Assembly (NCBI GenBank): GCA_036365515.1
Contig: CM070874.1
Location: forward strand, 92,338,342 to 92,402,341
Direction of reading: 5' to 3'
Source of the DNA: Torymus aiolomorphi
Lineage: Eukaryota > Arthropoda > Insecta > Hymenoptera > Torymidae
DNA length: 64,000 nucleotides
The notes beneath the pieces were generated by a model. That model was given only the letters and a program-made list of their open reading frames with translations. It was not told the DNA's origin and did no database searches. The position numbers and the translations under genes are program-made. How positions within the stretch are numbered: position 1 is the first letter of the stretch; every line of letters starts with the position of its first letter. This document shows positions 24,601 through 34,465 of this stretch, in pieces.

Positions 24601-25812
24601 GGGTAAACGATACAGTTATTGGCCACTTAAGCAAACGAAGGGGAGCATTTGCTAATAAGAATTTGAAATATAATAAAATGCTAATAACAACTTATAGATT
24701 ATATTTTTAGAACCCTATAAATTTTGAAACCAATAAATTTATTGGAAAAAAATTCAAAGATTTTTTTAATTTATTAAAGAAATCGATTATCTGAAAAAGT
24801 ATAGTGATTGACCACTTGGACATGGTCATTGTCCATTAATACTTAGATAGTGATTGACCACTATATAAAAATAAATAACGAATAAGTATTATCGTTAAAT
24901 AAGTATGCATTATTTGTAAATAAATATTTATTCCGGTTTCTGTTTTGTGAATAGCTTACTTTGTCTAAATTTCAAAGTAGTTCGTGGAACTGCAAACATT
25001 TTAGGAGTCTGCCGCCACGACATTCCATTTCGGACTGCATCTGTAGCTTCTTGTATTTGTTGTTCATCATATGTTTTTCGGTATTATACTCCTTTTTTCA
25101 CTTTCGGCATCCTAATTCTTTATTTAAAATCTATCCTAGAATTGTAAATAATAATGTTTTTACATATACGATGTTAAAAATTATGTTTTATATTATTGAT
25201 TCAAATAATAATTGCTTTTAATAATATTTCAAATTATTTAATTAATTAATTTTTATTCATTTTATGTTTTATTTATACTTTTTTATGCTTGAAAAAAAAA
25301 TACAAACCCAGCAAAAACCACCATGACAATTACTGATTGCGTGGTAACATAACCGTAAAATAGTGATTCTCCACCAGGTCAAAATCACTGTCACATGGCG
25401 TAATTTTGACGATAGTTATGGACTCTGTTTTTATCAAAGTTTACGTAAAACTATTAAATAAAACAATTGGATACTGTTCTCTAGGGACACTTTAATTATA
25501 TATAACAGTTAGAATGATATTAGAGATGATAATTGGCTTGAAACAACAAAAAGTTGTCAATGCGCTTCTTATGGGTTTTCAATAAAAATCATACTTTTTT
25601 AGGATTTCGCGTAGGACGACTTTTATATTGCAAAAATTACTTTTCGAATTATTAGTAAGTAGCGAAGTACTTATACAAATTAAAAGAGGAATCTTCGTAG
25701 AATTAAAAAATTATCGTTAAAAAAGCTCTATCACATAATTTTGCTTAATATAACGTTTTCTTTTGAATGTGGCCAATCACTGTCGAGTGGTCAACAACTG
25801 TATCATTTACCC
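24601..25812 (-). mobile_element. pogo-like element with decayed transposase
   Basis: Termini GGGTAAACGATACAGTTATT and, in reverse, GGGTAAATGATACAGTTGTT, each followed by a GACCACT-like motif. Family-A copy 1 gives the empty site CTCATAGAGTGG. Here the same sequence is split after TA, and the second TA has become TG, so the target duplication was TA. A broken pipsqueak-type HTH fragment is encoded on the minus strand. TA target sites and this HTH are typical of pogo/Tigger-like members of the IS630-Tc1-mariner group. Confidence 0.8.
24946..25110 (-). pseudogene. Transposase N-terminal HTH_psq fragment (broken)
   Basis: The minus-strand ATG is at 25110 and begins MPKVKKG. An in-frame stop follows at codon 9. 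Downstream the frame reads YDEQQIQEATDAVRNGMSWR and then FAVPRTTLKFRQ, which matches the pipsqueak/CENP-B N-terminal helix-turn-helix plan: a helix ending in AVRNGMS, then FAVPRTTL as recognition helix. No DDE catalytic region follows; the frame ends within about ten codons of the HTH. It lies inside the 24601-25812 element. Non-functional relic. Confidence 0.7.
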
Positions 25813-25920
25813 TGGAGTGGTTTCGAAAACCTTATAACTCGACGAAGGTTTCAAATATCCGCTAACTCAAGCGTTTCTTTTTTTTTAATTTTGTAGTGAT
25901 AGTTGTAGGATGTTAAAGCA

Positions 25921-26345
25921 CAATTTCTGTATAAGCGATGAAAAAAATTATTTACGATTTTTCCATACCTATATTTCTTTATTTTTTTTACCGACTTAAT
26001 ATTATCCGTTTCGACGGACAAAAATATGGATTGACAAGTAATTTCAAGACTTTTAAGAAAATGTGGCTACTTCCAATGGATATCCCAACCCAACGCCGTA
26101 AAAAAATATTTTCGATTTTTCCATATTTTTCTTTATTTTTTTTAACCGACTTAATATTATCCGATCGGGCCGAGAAAAATATGGGTAGATAGAAAATGTC
26201 AAGACCTTTCAGAAAATGGGTCCACTTCCGACCGATATCCAAACCCAAGAGGAAAAAAATTATTTTCGATTTTTCTATATTTTTCTTTATTTTTTTTAAT
26301 CGACTTAATAATGTCCGATCGGGCCAAAAAAATATGGGTAGATAA
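25921..26345. repeat. Minisatellite, about 3 units of ~156 bp
   Basis: Units start near 25956, 26112 and 26268 with CGATTTTTCCAT/CTAT. Same array as 2085-2800, in family-A copy 2. Confidence 0.85.
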
Positions 26346-27282
26346 CATACATAACCAAAAGAATTACATGAACAAACAATTTGAAATAGCCATACTACCG
26401 AAAGAATATAATAATTTGAGTAATAAATTTAACCTTTTATCTTCTTAAGATTTATTAAAAATGTAATGTTTATATTGGTAATAGAATATGGAGAGGTATG
26501 CTATGCCTCTTCGTATAGTATTGTTATTTCGCCTCACTCTCTCTACTAAAAACGATCACAGTTACGCTTATATCCAATACGCATTGGCGCACGCACACAC
26601 ACAATCACATTACGATAGTATATAAAGCCGATCTAATATTGTATGAATTACTGACGTTAGTGGATTGTCTCCCGCAATCATGTACTTCTGACTTCACTTA
26701 AAACGTAAGCCTAATTGTTGTAGTTATTATCTGGTTGTAACGCGTTGCGCATTATATTTTATTTTTTATTGTATTTATTTTATATTAAAAAATGTTATTT
26801 GTTGTGTTATTAATAGCATAACTCCTGAAGAGGGACGTAGAATAAATGTCCGAAACGTTGAGTGATATAAAAAAACTTTGGTATTTTATTGATGAATCCC
26901 ACCACTAAATAAGACATCGACTTTGGTAGTAATGAGGCCAGTAACTTCTTTTAATCAACAAATTATTCTGAGTCTACCAGTAGCAGCTACAAAATTGAAA
27001 TTTTTATTGTCGCTGGGTTTGGAGATCTATCAGAAGTAGACCCATTTACTGAAAGATCTTTAATTGATGATATTAGACGATTATAAGTAGATTTATCTCA
27101 ACAAAAAAAAAGGTTAAAAAATTAATATCTACATTATCAATATATAGACAATATAAAAAGAATATAAACAAAATGTATAGAAATTTTAGATATTAAATAA
27201 TTTATATGAAGAAAGAATGTAATAAAAAGTTTCGTTTTTAATGATAATATAGGATCAATTTAGATTAAAAAGTACTTTGAGA
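26346..27282 (+). other. AT-rich DNA with hammerhead-like motif at 26825
   Basis: CTGAAGA (26825-26831), one G, GGAC, an 11-base loop, GTCC, then GAAAC (26852-26856). The order and spacing equal those at 1658-1689. Penelope-like retroelements carry hammerhead motifs with core CUGANGA...GAAA, so this could be a Penelope-like terminal repeat fragment. I could not place the third stem or the cleavage triplet. No reverse transcriptase is seen. Confidence 0.35.
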
Positions 27283-27330
27283 AAGCATTCTGCTAAAGCA
27301 GTTAGCATCGGTTTTTATACCCTTTGAAAT
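27283..27330 (-). mobile_element. Family-A terminus, isolated
   Basis: Reverse-complement copy of the family-A left end (TTTGAGAAAGCATTCTGC, AAAGCAGTTAGC, then GGTTTTTATA). It may be the partner end of the copy beginning at 24234 or a separate remnant. Confidence 0.6.
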
Positions 27331-29030
27331 TGATAATGTTTAGTATAAAGTAAAGATCCTTCAACACAAAATATTGTTAGTAATAAAAATTAAACATCAT
27401 GTACGGACGGACAATTTTCGATAAGAATAATAGATGCCAAAATTATTTATAACATATTTCTCAGATATTTGTTTTTTTTTCACTATACTACAAAACAAGT
27501 AATATCTGCTCTTCACCCAACCCAAGGGCAGAGGGCCGCCGCTCTCATTAGCATTTAGATCGTACAATTCCGCGTTTTATGATCGGAGACGATCGGGTTG
27601 ATTGGTTACGACTCGCCCCCTCCGTCGGGACGATCTCACAATAAAGAAAGAAAAGAAGAAGAAGGAGGCAGTTGCAGCAGTGGCAACGAGGTACGCGTTT
27701 TTTGAAAGGCGGAGGAACTCGTCCTCGACGCGATAAGGAAAGCGCGCGCTAGAGCAATCAGAGGTGAATTCGTAATCAACGCTGATAATGATGAGAACGC
27801 CAGCGCCCCTTTGCTGCTGGGTATATGGAGTAGCAAGCTTTTGATTTGTATGGAAATGGCACGCTGTAGTCTGTTAAAGGGGGAGGTGTTGAAGAAGCGC
27901 AGGAGGCGTTCTTTGTTAGACGGGCTGTAATGATGCACTGATTGAATTGAAGGCAGGGGGGTTTGGTGTGATACGTTGCGGTGGTTTAGGCAGCTGATAT
28001 AAGGGATTTTTAAAGTAATGAGTGGAAAGCTTAAAACGAGAAAAATTAGTTTTCTGATATAATTTTATATTTTTAGACTCTGATGAAGGCGAATGAAAGC
28101 AACCTACAAATAAAATTGCATATAGCAATTTGTTTTATGAGACAATATTTTTATATCTTCAGAAAATGATTATTTTTTTAATAACAATTAATGTGCTCTG
28201 GTAACGTTGTATCTACTCAAGCATATAACTTACCAAGAAAAGTAGTTGTTGAGAGAAGTTAAAAAAGTGCCATAACCGGAACGCGTTACAATTCAAAAAA
28301 TCACCCCAGAGAAAGTCAGTTCAAATCTCTCCGAAAATTTTCCCTATCTCTTTAAGTTGCTGAACTCGGAAGTCATTCCCTCGCGAAATTTGCCCCTACT
28401 AAGTCGAACGTAATTCCAACTTATCTACTTCAAAATAAAGAAGCCACCGAATGAAAATCTCGAGAGCGAAAAAAACCTCCAAGAAAACTTAATCCTCCAC
28501 TCGCTCCGACCCTTTGCGCTTTGGGTGGCGAAGAAAAGGTGCCACGACTCCCCCTCCTCTCTGCTGGAAAATTTACGGAAAGTAAATCGCAGACACCGGG
28601 CGGACGCTGAAAATGGGATAGGTGAAAGCCACGAAATTATAGCCAGATTTTGCGGCTGGAGAGCGGCAACACCTGAAGGTTCCTCTCTCTCTTTCTCCCA
28701 CTCCCTCGGGTTTATTACCCGTGCAAAGACCGTGAGCTCTGCCGCGCTTTAAACCTACCTTTCCCCCGACCCCGACTTCTCGCCGTTCGACGATTTAATA
28801 CCGCAGCCGAGTCGTAAAGGCGGCCGGCGCGTGACCTCGGATTTGCATGCGCTTTCTCACGCGCGCGGCTGAGAGAGGGAAAAACGGAAAAATCGTCCGG
28901 CGTATTTCAATCTCTTCCGCTGCTGTTTATCCTGGCTGTCTGCTTGCTAGGCGTTTCCCGGCGACAGAAAATTACTTAGTTTGGGCATAATGGCGAAGTA
29001 GTGTTAGTAAATGCTAAATGTTGCGAAATA
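27331..29030. other. CpG-moderate unique block, no defended gene
   Basis: Repeat-poor DNA from about 27.5 to 29.0 kb. Open frames at 27636-27938 (minus) and 28525-28752 (plus) have no domains and no convincing exon borders. Confidence 0.3.
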
Positions 29031-29846
29031 TGCCCCGCGTAAAAAAATGTTGTAGGCCATATATTGCCCACAGTGTTGAACAAGTATGGGAAATATAGGG
29101 GCCATTGGAAGTCACATTAGAGCAATATATGGAAGATAATCGGCTCCGGCGCCTGAGCCGAATTCGGTCCGGAATTGGGCCATGGTATTCCCACCAGTAT
29201 TCTATACTGTTCCCATATTAGTGCCATATTTATTTTCATGAGAACCATTAACAAAAAAAAAAAAAAAAATAAGCGTAAAAACAACCCTATTAGGCATGTG
29301 CTGTGACTGTAAAATATAAAAAAAATTTGAGTGGATTTGAACCTCGAACCTTTGAATTACTAGACTTACTCGCTACCGACTGAGCTATTTAGTTATATGT
29401 TTATATTAAAGGAACAAATGGAGGTTACATGCTGTAGTATGAAATGAATGATCATGTACTTCAAGTATTAACCTCCATTTGATCCTGTGATATAAACATA
29501 TAACTAAATAGTAAGTCTAGTAATTCAAAGGTTCGAGGTTCAATTCTACTCAATTTTTTTTTTATTTTACGGTCACAGTACATGCCCAATAGGATTGTTT
29601 TTTACGCTTATTTATTTATTTTGTTTTTGTTTATAGTTCTCATGAAAATAAATATGGCACTAATATGGGGACTACATGGGATACTGGTGGGAAGACTATA
29701 TGGCCCGATTCCGGCTCAGGTGCCGGAGCCGAGTATCTCCCATATATTGCTCTAATGTGGCTTACGATGGCTCATATATTGCCCATACTTGTCCAACACT
29801 GTGGGCAGTATATGGCCCACGATTTTTTTTCCGCGGGATGGGCATT
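29031..29846. mobile_element. Fold-back element with ~390-bp arms and a tRNA-like head
   Basis: The left arm, from GGCCATATATTGCCCACA to GAACAAATGGAGGTT, is mirrored by the right arm from AACCTCCATTTGATC to GTGGGCAGTATATGGCC, with a ~43-bp centre. Each arm contains a tRNA-like stretch. The right-arm version lacks about 16 bases of the A-box part. An A-run at 29253-29271 adjoins AAATAAGCGTAAAA. It looks like an inverted dimer of a tRNA-derived repeat. Confidence 0.85.
29331..29392 (-). repeat. tRNA-like sequence (SINE head)
   Basis: The minus strand reads TAGCTCAGTCGGTAGCGAG (A box) and later GAGGTTCAAATCC (B box). The acceptor stem does not pair and the anticodon arm is poor, so this is not called a functional tRNA. 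It sits inside the left arm of the fold-back. Confidence 0.6.
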
Positions 29847-29905
29847 GTTACGTATAAAAAGACGATGGAGTGAATTAAAAATAACTTTGTCACGTAAAAA
29901 TTATG

Positions 29906-29985
29906 CGTCAACCCGAACTTGAACTCACGGATTCGAGATTCTGGTCCGGTGCTCTGATCACTGAGCTAACCTCGCGAGGCTTGCT
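29906..29985 (-). repeat. tRNA-like sequence (SINE head)
   Basis: The minus strand reads GCGAGGTTAGCTCAGTGATC, then AGAGCACCGGA, then GAGTTCAAGTTCGGGTT. The D arm GCTC...GAGC pairs and the B box is weak. The anticodon stem does not form a normal 5-bp helix. Probably a tRNA-derived SINE or tRNA pseudogene just outside the fold-back. Confidence 0.55.
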
Positions 29986-30162
29986 CGGAAACCTCACGCT
30001 CGCATCTTCTTCTTATCGTTATGCTGACACGCCAGGGCTCGGATGAACAGTCGAGTTGAGCCCATGACAATTTTGAGATATGAGGATTCTGCACATGTCC
30101 CCAGTGAATTCAAATATGGTAATAAAGAATATAGATGAATATAGATAAAATAATGTAGAATG

Positions 30163-30163
30163 G

Positions 30164-30251
<88 letters not shown>

Positions 30252-30262
30252 TTGTGTGTGGT
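30163..30262. repeat. TG microsatellite
   Basis: About 90 bases of near-perfect (TG)n followed by GGTTGTGTG variants. Confidence 0.95.
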
Positions 30263-31245
30263 TGTGTGTGTATGTATTTATGTGTTTGTGTGCATGCTGT
30301 AATTCAATCTCTGAATGAAAACCCTTTTAAAATTTTCTAGTAATATATTTTATTGTTTTCTGAGATAAAGCAGATACATTGCATTTTGGATACTTTCGAA
30401 CATTTTGTTTGGGTTCTGCAACAGGTTTAATAAACTACATATCACACAACCGATACGAAAAATTCAATCTATTTATTTAATTATAAAAACAAAATTTACA
30501 GTGCGATAGTTTTCTCTTGAAAATTCTCACACTTCTGCAGAAACAAATTTCTTGTACGAAACTACTTTTATAATGCAAAAAAGACGATATGAAAACATCT
30601 AACAATTTGGTAAAACTTTCAGGTTAAGCTAACTATAAGTTTTTATCCCTTCCCGATAATCACGTATTAATAAAAGAAGTTTGAATCTCTTGCGGGCTAA
30701 AAAAAGTTTCAAACTAATTTTGCCGTCCCGCTAACCGACTATGGATAGGAGAGCAACTCCATGCACCGTAGTCACAAATTTAAATGTATGTGTGAGTGCT
30801 GCAACGATCATGGCGTCTGCAGTATTCCTCGGTGTAAATCAATGTTCTGTAATACCGGTCACCGAACTGTCAACATAAATTCAAGCCAAGATCATAATGT
30901 TCCTTTTCTACTTGTAGCAATCTGACCGTTGCTCCTTTTCCTCTTTCTTTTTTCGCTTGTTTTATTCGATACTCTTTCTCTGTACTGATACTTTTTCTCT
31001 TTAAACCTTTCTCCATTTTACTTGCTCTCTTTTTTTTTATTTATGTTTCACAGCACTCGGAAAACTTTACTGACTGAAACTTTACTGTATAAATTTTCTT
31101 TCAATTAACGGATTCATTTCTAAAACATACTTGCTGTTTGTTGAATTGTCTATCTTGAAGATATGACAGCTTTGTTTTAGATTTCGTTCACAAGTTATTA
31201 TAAGGAAATGATAAAATATGTAAAATTGTTTTATTTACATTATGA
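30263..31245. other. AT-rich DNA, no feature recognised
   Basis: No supported exon, RNA gene or repeat. Confidence 0.3.
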
Positions 31246-31299
31246 TTGTCTCATTTTAAGGGGGTACTAGAGTTAAAAATTTCTTTTTTGTCCTCAGGC

Positions 31300-31577
31300 T
31301 GCAAAATGAATTTTTGCGGCCCATATAGAGGCCGCAAAATACTAAATGTAAGGCCTAGACCACAAAATACATTTAGTATTTTGCGGCCTCTATACGGGCC
31401 GCGAAAAGTCATTTTGCGGTCTTTGCACAAAAAATAGTATATGCTACCACGAACGCAAAATGTATCATTCCCTCGAGTGCGAGCTTTGGCGGCCTCACTG
31501 CGCTCGGCCCCAAAGCTCGCACTCGCCAAGAATGATCCATTTTGCGTCCTTGGTGCATAATCTACTATTTTTGGATT
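31300..31577. repeat. Two adjacent GC-rich hairpins
   Basis: Hairpin 1 (about 31300-31419) has arms around GAGGCCGCAAAATACTAAAT. Hairpin 2 (about 31428-31577) has arms around GAGTGCGAGCTTTGG and GCAAAATGNATCATT. Both share GCAAAAT-type edges. Possibly two related fold-back insertions side by side. Confidence 0.8.
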
Positions 31578-31608
31578 TACCTAAGAAATACAAATTTTTA
31601 CCAGTAAT

Positions 31609-31741
<133 letters not shown>

Positions 31742-31751
31742 CAAATATAGT

Positions 31752-32135
31752 TTATTTTTGAGGAAATGGGCCCTACCAGAGGTCTGTAAACCCATTTACC
31801 CATTTGATCCAAAGATATTGAGATTTTAAAATTTGTATCCTTCCGTAACCTTTGATATTTTTTAATGGGATACGAGCCAAAAGTTTTAATTTTTATATTT
31901 TCTTTGACTGAAGCTATTCGCATCCCTTAATTTTTCCAATTAATATTTTTAAAGTCAAGGAGATATAAAACTCAAATCTTTCGGCTCGTATTAAAAAACA
32001 TCAAATATAGATATTAAAAAATATCAAATGGTTCAGCCTTTAGGTTACGGCAGGATACAAATTTTAAAATCTCAATATCTTTGGATCAAATGGGTTTACA
32101 GACCTCTAGTAGGGTCCATTTCCTAAAAAATTATA
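31752..32135. mobile_element. Fold-back MITE inserted between TA tracts
   Basis: The arms at about 31754-31880 and 32000-32134 are inverted copies (GAGGAAATGG, CAGAGGTCTGTAAACCC, GATCCAAAGATATTGAGATT) with a ~120-bp centre. TA microsatellite lies immediately on both sides, as expected for insertion at a TA target within a TA tract. Confidence 0.8.
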
Positions 32136-32156
32136 TATATATATATGTGTGTGTGT

Positions 32157-32249
<93 letters not shown>

Positions 32250-32252
32250 ATC
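32136..32252. repeat. TA/TG compound microsatellite
   Basis: (TA)n then (TG)n then (TA)n, about 115 bases. Confidence 0.95.
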
Positions 32253-32314
32253 ATTATTCATCAAAATTTTTATTTTTTAGGTGAATCAAAAAAAAAATTT
32301 TTTTAACTGTAGTA

Positions 32315-32705
32315 GGGTAAGTGTGGGTACTACTGCGGATGTGGGTATTATTGTGTATGTATTACTGCTGTATAATCTTATGGAAAATCGCAGTAATACC
32401 AGCGACGTACTTTTTTGGGGTTCTGCGCATGCGCAAGCGCTCTCCCTATGCTTTAACATGGCACCGTAATACCAACGCAGTAGTTGCAGCAGCTTCGCAG
32501 TAACATCAGCAGAGAGATGTTGTTTTCAAAGTCATTTTATACATTTATTTATCAGTTTTTGTTCTAAAATTGTACTTTAATCGATAGATATGATACCTAA
32601 GTTTCGTTATTAAAAAGAATCAGCATAATTTTTTTGCATGGAGACAAAATATAATCGTTTGAAACTAACCTGAAAAAAATACCGCCGTAGTAGCCACACT
32701 TACCC
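32315..32705. mobile_element. MITE with GGGTAAGTGTGG termini, TA target
   Basis: The termini GGGTAAGTGTGGGTACTACT and its reverse-complement partner (GCCACACTTACCC) give a ~24-bp inverted repeat with few mismatches. TA duplications flank it at 32313-32314 and 32706-32707. The terminus matches the GGGTAA-type ends of the pogo-like elements at 24601 and 40941, so this is probably a deletion derivative of the same superfamily. No coding sequence. Confidence 0.8.
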
Positions 32706-32707
32706 TA

Positions 32708-34045
32708 CCCCCCTAAATATCAAAATCCGACAAAATCGATTAAATTTTAGATTGAGATGACAAAAAGGATACTTGTTGATAAAGATTGTGCAATAAAACT
32801 ATGTTGAATATTTCATTTTATTAATACAAAAGTCTTCTTATAAACGTAAGGGACATGTCTTGTTATAAAAAATAATGTATTTTATAAAGAATAGAAGATA
32901 TCAAATAATTTACTATTATTATCACTGCTTTAAATTGACAATGAGTATTCGAGTATTAAAATATTAACTTTTTATTCTAAATCATTAAAAATCGCACTTT
33001 TCTGATGAACTGTAATACAATTTTTTACGTATAAGTATAATTTATTTAGGATTTATTTTATAAGTGATTATTTTGATTTCAGCTTTCATTATTTGAATTG
33101 TATCATTATGGTTACAAATCAAAAAATAATTTTATTGAAAGATAGAGTGTGATATTTTTACAATTATAACTATATATTAAAATATACGTAGCGAAACTAT
33201 GTGCAGCTTGTTTTACAGCTGTGATCTTACATTATAAAAAATGCCTTCAAAAGTTCAACTTATAAGCTAAATTTATCTGCTCATGTATACATAAGAATTT
33301 ATGTATACAATAATTACATACAATTATGAAAAAATAATTATTGATTTCTAGAGGGCCAGAATTGTCCGTGTTAAGTTCGTAATCTTTTGTGTAAAATGTA
33401 TTTATATAGACACATTATCTTTAATTTGTTTCTATGGGAACTACTACAACCCTCTAAAAATTAATCACGATCGCATATTACATAGTAATTTTAAAAAATA
33501 TTTTCATTAATATAGACTCAAATATACTTTAGAAGAAAATTAATTCTATCGTATTGTATGTACTTGTACTATACACTTACAATACAATATATTACTTGAA
33601 ATATCTTAGGCAATTTTCACTTGCTATTTTATGAATGCTTTGATTCTGATTTTGATTCTTGACAATTACTTGAATTTTAATGCTACTATCATTACTTAAT
33701 AATTATAAGAATAAATGTGTAACAAACGTGAAAGGGCCTGTTCTTGTATTATGCGTATTTACAAATTACATGCAGAAAAGTAAAACTCTTATAGAATTTA
33801 ATGGGAATAAAACAGCGCTTACTCGAGTAAACTGAAAACGTCTAATTGTCAAAATGGAAGTACTAAAAGATAAACAATCATTGATTACAAATGAACTCGA
33901 TGAGTAATAGCATTCAGTATCGGCATAACTGGATTCCTTTAATTGCTTAAATCTTTTCGAGTGGAAATTCGTTCTGAACGAGGTGAATAGCAATTATCAA
34001 ACCACTTCCTCATGATTAGAAAAAATCTTTTATCTATGTAACATT
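32708..34045. other. AT-rich DNA, no feature recognised
   Basis: No supported exon or repeat. The right end abuts the presumed 3' end of the minus-strand gene. Confidence 0.3.
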
Positions 34046-34061
34046 TCGCTTTGAACATTCT

Positions 34062-34067
34062 TTTATT
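34062..34067 (-). promoter_or_regulatory. Likely polyadenylation signal AATAAA
   Basis: AATAAA on the minus strand about 150 bases past the stop codon of the secreted-protein gene. It suggests a 3' UTR of roughly 170 bases. Confidence 0.5.
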
Positions 34068-34213
34068 GCATTTCGTGCCTTATCATCAACTATACGAATA
34101 TTGCATTCTCTGGAAAAGACAACACCTCGGAACAAAAGTTTCACTCGGCAAAGTCCACAGCGAGAGAGAAAAGGATAGAGAGACAGAGTCGCTCGTCGCC
34201 TTTCCCCTCCTCT

Positions 34214-34388
34214 TTAATCCTTGTAGGTCTTGCCCGGATCCTGAGTCTGGGGTGAGTTGGTCGGCGACTTGTCGCGATCGGCGTCGGGCTTCGTCGAGGA
34301 CTCGGGTCGATCGTAGAGATAGCTCGTGCCGCGCGAGCCGCCCGGAGCCGCGGTGCTGTCGTAAAAGTAATCCCGCGGCCGGTAGTAC
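34214..34388 (-). CDS. Exon 5 of secreted protein (residues 373-430, stop)
   Basis: Acceptor TTACACAG. Encodes YYRPRDYFYDS, then a Ser/Thr/Pro/Asp-rich tail, stop TAA at 34216-34214. The branch and pyrimidine region upstream is partly made of a CT microsatellite (34424-34462 read on this strand). Confidence 0.85.
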
Positions 34389-34430
34389 CTGTGTAACAGA
34401 GAAACAAGACCGCCAAGTTGAAAGAGAGAG

Positions 34431-34465
<35 letters not shown>

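Larger units (their letters stand above)
24234..26345 (+). mobile_element. Family-A element, copy 2, right end missing
   Basis: Starts with ATAAAAAACCCGCTGCTAAC and GCTTTCTCAAAG and follows copy 1 through the TTCTTCG-rich stretch and three minisatellite units. It stops near 26345, before the CA tract. The pogo-like element at 24601-25812 is inserted into it. An isolated family-A terminus in reverse orientation lies at 27283-27330. Confidence 0.7.
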
